Source: Whalleya microplaca (lineage: Eukaryota > Ascomycota > Sordariomycetes > Xylariales > Xylariaceae). Taken from it: a DNA stretch of 64,000 nucleotides. The translations under genes were made by a program, and so were the position numbers. Of the stretch, positions 58,396 through 64,000 are shown piece after piece. The notes beneath the pieces are model-generated. The model ran no database searches, was not told where the DNA came from, and saw only the letters and a list, made by a program, of their open reading frames with translations. Position 1 is the stretch's first letter. Each line of letters begins with the position of its first letter. The DNA is taken from positions 62,001-126,000 of the forward strand of contig MU385774.1 of assembly GCA_022497155.1 (NCBI GenBank), given 5' to 3'.

Positions 58396-60311
58396 ATCGG
58401 CAGAATCGTTGTTACAGTTTAGAAATGAGAACTCTATGGCAAAGAGGAGGACTTGAAAATCAAAGTCGAATGTATTGTATATCTCCTAAGAGAACGACGT
58501 TTAGAATGTCTTGGAGTAAGCCTGTTGTAAGGACTTACTTTCTTGAAGAGTGTTAGCAGCAAGTGAACAGATGGGAATGGGCTCCCTGATTTTATAGGTA
58601 GGTATCTACCTAGGTAGTAACACAGGATCGGAAACATGTGAGTCGGCCCCTACCTACCTAGTCAATAAATATGTATTAGGTTTGGAAGTTGCCATGACTG
58701 AAGTGGAAACTTGTGGTGGAAACCTCAACTTACAACCTGTAAGTCGTGCTTCCCTCTGCCAAATCTCAATGTGGTAGGTACATACCTAGGTATATGAGCT
58801 ACATCGTTCACAGGCTCAGGCGACTACATATGTAAGTAGGAGGTACACGTAGCCACAATTGGCTTGGAGATAACCCTTAAAGAGCAAGGCTGCTTTGGTG
58901 AAACTCAAAGTCGACGGCAGAAATTTATAATGTAGGATAACACTTTACAAGCTGATTGTGGTATAGTATCATATTCATAGGGAAAATTCAACTACCCAAA
59001 GTCGGTGGTGTCTCAGAGCTAACCGCAAACTCTATTTTGGTTTACTTAATTCACTTTGTCTAAAACTATAGAAGGGGATCACCAAATAGACAACGTGTCT
59101 TCCCATGTAATGCTTCTCGAAGATATAACTATCGTATTGTTAGTCTACTTGGGTATACAAACCTACTATTAGATACATTATCCAACTAGACTGAAAGAGA
59201 GTCACAAGTAATATCCTATTGCGGGCTTTCCACTCATCAACATACTTGAAATTAACTCTACACCTATAATCTGGCCTTGATCCACCAGATACCTCACACA
59301 CTAGCTACATCCTGTACAATCAAGATCAAATACACCATCTCCTTTCACACAGTCAACACCAATTATCATCAACAACTCAATTAACTACAAACAAACCAAC
59401 AAAAACAACCCATCAGACTAGGACCAGCCCGTCGATGAGTCGATCAGGGGTCAGTCACAGTCATCCAGATGAAAAAACGCCACCACAATCCATCACATAC
59501 TTACAAACGAATGAGTGTCATGTCCACCTTTCCGCTCACTCCCCCGTAAATGAGTGCGTAGGTGGGTGAGTGAGCGGTCCGGCTTTCTATATTACTAAGT
59601 TACTACCCTGGGTATCGCGGGATACCCAAATCTAAAAAACGTGTACTGAAGCGTAAGGTTTTGTCTCGGGGGAGACGGGTGAGGGATCCATAAAAGGGGT
59701 ATAGAGCCCCGGGGTGGAGTTACGTCGGAGGAACAGTGCGAAGGAAAATGTAGTCGGCTCGAAGGAGTCTGTAGACGAGGTAAGGAGTGTCGGTCGATTC
59801 GGGAGAGCAGCGTTATCGTATTGATTAGAGGGATCGTAGTAGAGGAATCGTAGTCTTGAGTGACGCGTCAAGCGCAGTGAAGCCTAATTGAGAAAGGTCT
59901 GTAGCTGGACTGTTGCAGAAGCTGATGCATGTTGTGTATGGAGAGGAGCGCTGACTTACCAAAGTAGTTATAAAATGCTAAATAATGGTATGTATACCAA
60001 GGACCCCCGGAGGGTCGGCTGGGGATGGGTAGGAAGGCTCTTATTTTAGGTTAAACATTATCTGTTAAGTACGCGCGGGCGGGAGTTGCTCCGGATTTGC
60101 ACTCCCTATACACCGCGCCGGTGTGCCCAACTGCCTGTATACCGGATTATAGGCGTTGTGCTTACCACCGCTTATGTACTCGGCTTTCGTACTGGTGTGC
60201 CCATCTGCCATTATAAGATTAGTTGGCGACGGTGCTTACCACCTTTTAAGTACTTCAGCCTGGATAAATCATTAAGATAGTTAGTTGAGCCTTCACGATA
60301 TCAAAATCCCT
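58396..60311. other. Intergenic, no gene recognised
   Basis: About 1.9 kb. It has two perfect CCTAGG-centred 12-bp palindromes at 58,606-58,617 and 58,782-58,793 and a degenerate tandem duplication at 60,121-60,268. A 79-codon frame at 59,632-59,871 (minus) is unsupported. Confidence 0.45.
60121..60268. repeat. Degenerate 74-bp tandem duplication
   Basis: Two adjacent copies with 74-bp spacing share landmarks such as GTGTGCCCAACTGCC (60,121) with GTGTGCCCATCTGCC (60,195), and GTGCTTACCACC at 60,158 and 60,232, with substitutions between them. It lies just beyond the stop of the leftward gene ending at 60,312. Confidence 0.65.
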
Positions 60312-61754
60312 TTACCGAATATAGTCCTCTTGGTCATGGTCCTGGTATCGGCTCATCCTCTCCCTCTGCATCCGTTCTTGCTCGCGCTGCATCTGTCGGA
60401 CTCTTCCCTCCAATTGTCGCTCCCGTGCCATGTGGTGATACGCCGCTCTCTGAGCGCTGTCGCGATCAGCCAGCACCTTTTGAAGCGCTTGGGGGAAGGC
60501 CTTGAAATCTTCTAAGTCTAGCCCCTGGTCCTCGGCGAGGGTCATTGCCAGGGGCCACAGCTTCCAGAGCTTGTCATTGTCGTCGATGATACCCTGAAGC
60601 GCCCGAGTCAAGGCGCCGATATCAGTCGGCTCAATGCCCTCAATATCCGCTACCAACCACGCAAGTGGGAGTAGTTGTCGTAGCTTTCGCGTCTCCTTCT
60701 CCTGTCTATGAAATAATCTTTCATAGGCATCGTCCACATCCAGCAGGGGCTTCGACGGGCGTCCACTGCGCGTCTTCCTAGCCCTTGTGCTGTTGTCGGT
60801 CTTCTCTGGTGCCGTAATGGTGAGCTCTGGCACACAGAGACCATCTTCCTTCTGCTGCTCAGGGATGATAGTCATTTCTGGGTCTCCGTCTTCAGTCTCT
60901 GGGTTGAGGACTTCACTGTCGTCATTAATCCCGGCGTCCTCCCAGAACTCTCCATCATCCTGGCCGTCAAAGGTTTGAGGATCAGGGAACTCCTGAAACC
61001 CCTGGAGCTCCGCGAGCAAAGGGCCGCTTTGAAAGACCCTGCCCTTTCGGCGCTCAGCTTTGAGCTGCGCCGAAACCTCGGGCTTTGTCGGAGCCACGCC
61101 AGACTCAGTGTCACTATATATTACAGTCTGGCGGTTGCGGTCCTTGGCCGCCGAGGGCGTCAGAATGCGTTCAGCGGGATACTGTCGCTGCGCACTATTG
61201 AGCCACTTCACTGGGTGAGACCCCAAAGCCTCTCTTGCCGTCCCAAGGTTCTCTCTCCGAATAGTCAGCTTCAGAGTAGAAGGTGTGTCCTTGGGTGGTA
61301 CTGGAGGTTTAGGGGGTAGCACCGGAGCTCTAGACTCTTGCAGCGTCGACATCCCATAGAAGGAAGCCGGCGTCTGCTCAATGGGGGGCCTCGCAGGACG
61401 TTGAGGAACTCGCCGTGGTGATATAGGCATAGGGCTACTAATCACAAGTTTCTCTTTTTCATGCTTCGGCTTGTCCTTGTGCTTCCCCAGCCAGCGGCTC
61501 AGGCCGTGGTGGCCTTCACTGCGGTCGTTCCCTGACTTCTTTCTACCGTTCTCCAGCTCGGGCACACGTGCCGAAGCACGCTCCATCGTCTGATACGTCG
61601 AGTTTGACATCATGGCACCCTGCCGTCCCCGGAAGGAGAGGTCATGAGCCTGCATGAACTCACCCCGGGGCGGCGGGGGAGGATACTGCCTAGTTGTCGT
61701 TCTATTTAGGTCGCTCGAGACGCCGTACTCTCGGGACTGGGAGTATCTTGACAT
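60312..61754 (-). CDS. Uncharacterised low-complexity protein with C-terminal coiled coil
   Basis: A single frame of 480 residues from ATG at 61,754 (MSRYSQSREYGVSS). I recognise no family. The first 250 residues are polar and Pro/Arg-rich (PPPPPRGEF, LPPKPPVPPKD), suggesting a disordered region with possible SH3-type proline motifs. A middle acidic stretch (FWEDAGINDDSEVLNPETED) follows. The last 140 residues are helical: two related segments (LPLAWLVADIEGIEPTDIGA and LWPLAMTLAEDQGLDLEDFK, each followed by a heptad-like ALQ stretch) look like an internal duplication, and then comes a Gln/Arg/Met-rich coiled coil (GRVRQMQREQERMQRERM). It is probably a scaffold-like protein, and its function is unknown. 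Confidence 0.8.
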   Translation of the reverse strand: MSRYSQSREYGVSSDLNRTTTRQYPPPPPRGEFMQAHDLSFRGRQGAMMSNSTYQTMERASARVPELENGRKKSGNDRSEGHHGLSRWLGKHKDKPKHEKEKLVISSPMPISPRRVPQRPARPPIEQTPASFYGMSTLQESRAPVLPPKPPVPPKDTPSTLKLTIRRENLGTAREALGSHPVKWLNSAQRQYPAERILTPSAAKDRNRQTVIYSDTESGVAPTKPEVSAQLKAERRKGRVFQSGPLLAELQGFQEFPDPQTFDGQDDGEFWEDAGINDDSEVLNPETEDGDPEMTIIPEQQKEDGLCVPELTITAPEKTDNSTRARKTRSGRPSKPLLDVDDAYERLFHRQEKETRKLRQLLPLAWLVADIEGIEPTDIGALTRALQGIIDDNDKLWKLWPLAMTLAEDQGLDLEDFKAFPQALQKVLADRDSAQRAAYHHMARERQLEGRVRQMQREQERMQRERMSRYQDHDQEDYIR

Positions 61755-62352
61755 CTTTGTCAATGAACTGAAACCTGAAATTAAGTGTACTCGGCTTGGT
61801 CAGTGATGGATGGGTAATAAAGTGTAGGTTAAGGTAGTAGGTGCTCCGGAGCTGGTGGATGAGACTGATAGAAAAGCACATATGGCTAGAGCCCGGATCT
61901 TGGTACTTTATAGAGGAACTATGGCTTGCTCTTCAAAAACACGCTTGATTTCTTGAAAGGCAGTTTTGTTTTTTGTTTTCGAGAACAATGAAGCTGTTCA
62001 ATTTCATGCTTAACGCTAATAGATCGTCCTTCTTTTGGGTATAAACAAAGCAATTGTTGACAGCTACTCGAGCACAACCGATTATCCTCTCAAATAATGA
62101 CCTATCTAGGTTCTACATCTTATCGCTTTGTAAGGCAAAACACCATTAGTTCTAAGTGAACCATATGTACATTGTCTTGTGCCCCTTTGTGACGCTCAAA
62201 GCGCTGTGAAGCTACCACTATACCCTCTGAGGCCACTCTCCAGTTGATCACCTATAGGTCTCTGATTGAATGTCGAAGAAATTGGTGTTGGTCGTTGAGC
62301 TGCTGTAGACTAGTTAGCAGTCATGATGTTTGAGTAGGAGGGAAATGGTGCG
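61755..62352. other. Intergenic, no gene recognised
   Basis: About 0.6 kb between two leftward genes: the promoter of the 480-aa protein and the 3' region of the HEI10-like gene. Nothing else is seen. Confidence 0.5.
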
Positions 62353-63667
62353 CTAGCCTCGTCGCCTCATCGATGAAGCAATGAAGTCGGTGTGGCTTCC
62401 TCCACCATGGCCTGCCTTCAAACCTGAACTCAGGCCAACAGCAGGGAATCTTGTAGTATTTCGAAGGCTGTTAGAGGTTGTATCCCCAAGTGGTGCCCGC
62501 GTGTTTGGTGTTTGCTGGTTTCGGGGTGTCCCTACTATAAGGCCAGGAACATTTGACAACCCAATACCGGTCGGGTCACCAAGGCGTTGACGATGGGTCG
62601 AAGGGGTGACGGGGATATTTGCTGTTCAATGTTAGCACTGTGACGATCCATGGCTACATCAAACGTATTGTTAACTCACACTGCGCACCAAAAGTGCGAG
62701 GCCAAGCACTACCGGCCACTTGTGTCGCACTTTGGTTTTGATACGAAGACATCATTCCCTGCTGTCCGTATTGTACTGAACGATGTTGCCCGTAGGGTGT
62801 TCCATGTTCTTCATAGCCTCCTGTATGCGGCATTCCATCACCAGGTCCCGTATGTCCTGTGTCGCCAATCGAAGAACCATGAAGAGTTGAATCGACTGCA
62901 TCCTCAGCGGCATCCTGCATTTGCCCAAGCATCGCTTTACGTTTGAGTTTGTCATATAGCTCCTGAGTCTGTAACAGCTTTCTGTTTTTCTCCTTATATG
63001 CCTGGGTCAGTTCTTCATTTTTCCGGCGAATATTCTCTTGGTCCATGTTCATGGCTAGTAACAATTAGCAATCGTTCAGAAACCCGCGAGAGAAAAACAT
63101 GCTTGTAAGCTTGTTCCGAAGGTTAGTTATCTCCGAGTTGGCGTCATTTATGACCTTGTCAAGGTGGACGCTAAGGTTCGAGTATTTGTCTCTAAGTGAT
63201 TTGCCAGCGTACTCTTGGTAAACGCTGTAAAAGCAATGTCAGCTAGTCCGTTTTGCCCGGGAACATGGAACATGTAACATGGTGTAACGAACACTTCCTG
63301 GGTGGCCTGATATGCCCAGAAACTGAGGGCTCGACTGGCGCATTCCATAATGATATTAGGGCTGAGACCACTAAGGACGCTCGTCTTGTAGTCTTCACTC
63401 GGATTTAGGTTCGCAACGACAGCATCGTCGGGGTTTGTTAGATGAGAACCACATGCCGGGCACGAATTGCGATGCTCATGCCCCTGAACAGTCAGGCCTA
63501 GACGGGCAGCACATTCGGTACAGAAAATATGACTGAGCGGAGGACTCGTTAGCATACGCATTATTATGAAGTATTCATACTATTGCGTGCCTGCAGGTAG
63601 TTACTAATGCTCGGTCTCCCAACTCCTTGCGGCACTTGAGAGTATTGCAACGTAGCATGTGATCCAT
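62353..63667 (-). CDS. hei10: HEI10/CCNB1IP1-like RING protein (meiotic crossover factor)
   Basis: Five exons, 63667-63591, 63532-63293, 63224-63103, 63054-62680 and 62621-62353, encode 360 residues. The N-terminal RING reads LRCNTLKCRKEL, VTTC joined to SHIFCTECAARLGL, then CPACGSHL. It is followed by the family hallmark NPSEDYKTSVLSGLSP, the coiled-coil region DKVINDANSEITNLRNKL and MDQENIRRKNEELTQAYKEK, and a Gly/Pro-rich tail. HEI10 proteins are SUMO/ubiquitin-type E3 ligases on the synaptonemal complex that designate crossovers. The model fits the family only if introns 1 and 3 use GC donors (63,590: GCACGC; 63,102: GCATGT). Intron 1 has a good CTAAC branch site. Intron 2 uses a weak GTTCGT donor, and intron 4 is GTGAGT. 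Confidence 0.87.
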
Positions 63668-64000
63668 AGCGAGAGAGTTTTCGCTGCGAATATGTTCGGA
63701 GATGAGGTTAGTCTTGATGATCATGGCTTATGTCATTCTTGAGCGAGACATGTGGAAGTATATGTATGTATGAGCTTGACGCATGGGGGATAATTCAGTG
63801 TTTGAGCAAGGGATATTTCCTTTCCAGGTCATTGACACTTTCCTACACTCTCCTACATGTTTCTTGGGAAGCACACCCGAGCACCTTCCCTCGTCAGTTT
63901 TTACTTTCCCCATGTAAGATACCTAGGCAAGCAATTCACGAAAACACCTTACCTCTATGTTTGAGGTACCTACGGTACCTCGGCAGTCAATGTGTGTGTC
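63668..64000. other. Upstream region of the HEI10-like gene
   Basis: Probable promoter of the leftward HEI10-like gene. It contains several TACCT/AGGTA words near the right edge (for example GAGGTACCTACGGTACCTCG around 63,964). No gene is seen before the window ends. Confidence 0.45.

Noticed and set aside
1..64000. CRISPR array or bacterial operon features
   Set aside because: No regularly spaced identical repeats with unique spacers are present, and all genes are eukaryotic with introns.

Overview
The window looks like nuclear DNA of a filamentous ascomycete (Pezizomycotina). It has single-copy fungal housekeeping genes, short introns of 47-141 bp with CTAAC/CTGAC-type branch sites, a fungal NACHT-WD40 protein, a HEI10-type meiotic gene, and a long AT-rich block carrying the transition-only signature of repeat-induced point mutation (RIP). 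I cannot name the species.

Region 1 (1 to about 14,680) is a graveyard of mutated transposons with no intact gene. It holds a plus-strand Ty3/gypsy chromovirus-type pol relic (about 2,790-5,500: reverse transcriptase, RNase H, integrase, chromodomain), minus-strand gag-like remains (about 9,050-10,010), several LTR relics, and one fully delimited LTR element (11,901-14,274). That element has two 244-bp LTRs, a 5-bp target duplication and only gag-like coding traces. Composition returns to normal at about 14.7 kb.

Region 2 (15-31 kb) is accessory. It contains an alpha/beta-hydrolase-NACHT-WD40 STAND (NLR-like) gene less than 500 bp from the RIP block, a ketosamine-3-kinase-like gene with five exons, an MFS exporter, a ferric reductase pseudogene that keeps recognisable pieces over nearly its whole length, an intron-containing tRNA-Gln(UUG), and a hypothetical gene. 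Gene spacing is wide.

Region 3 (33-53 kb) is a dense housekeeping block: an SDR dehydrogenase of the YMR226C type, exosome subunit Mtr3, an Asi-like membrane RING ubiquitin ligase, tRNA-splicing endonuclease subunit Sen34, Elongator subunit Elp4, RNA polymerase subunit Rpb8, a DUF4743-type Nudix hydrolase, a Hikeshi/Opi10 protein and a Golgi apyrase (Ynd1). Several of these act in RNA metabolism: Sen34 and Elp4 on tRNA, Mtr3 in the exosome, Rpb8 in all three polymerases. This fits an ordinary conserved neighbourhood rather than a dedicated cluster.

Region 4 (53-64 kb) is sparse: a long intergenic stretch with a 150-bp nested-palindrome element, a disrupted F-box-type gene, an unrecognised 480-aa low-complexity protein, and a HEI10/CCNB1IP1-like RING protein whose best gene model needs two GC-AG introns.

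I did not find a clearly new multi-gene system. The observations most worth following up are the transition-only divergence of the 11.9-14.3 kb LTR pair, the NLR gene at the RIP boundary, the double GC-AG introns in the HEI10 gene, the nested palindrome at 56.6 kb and the ferric reductase relic.
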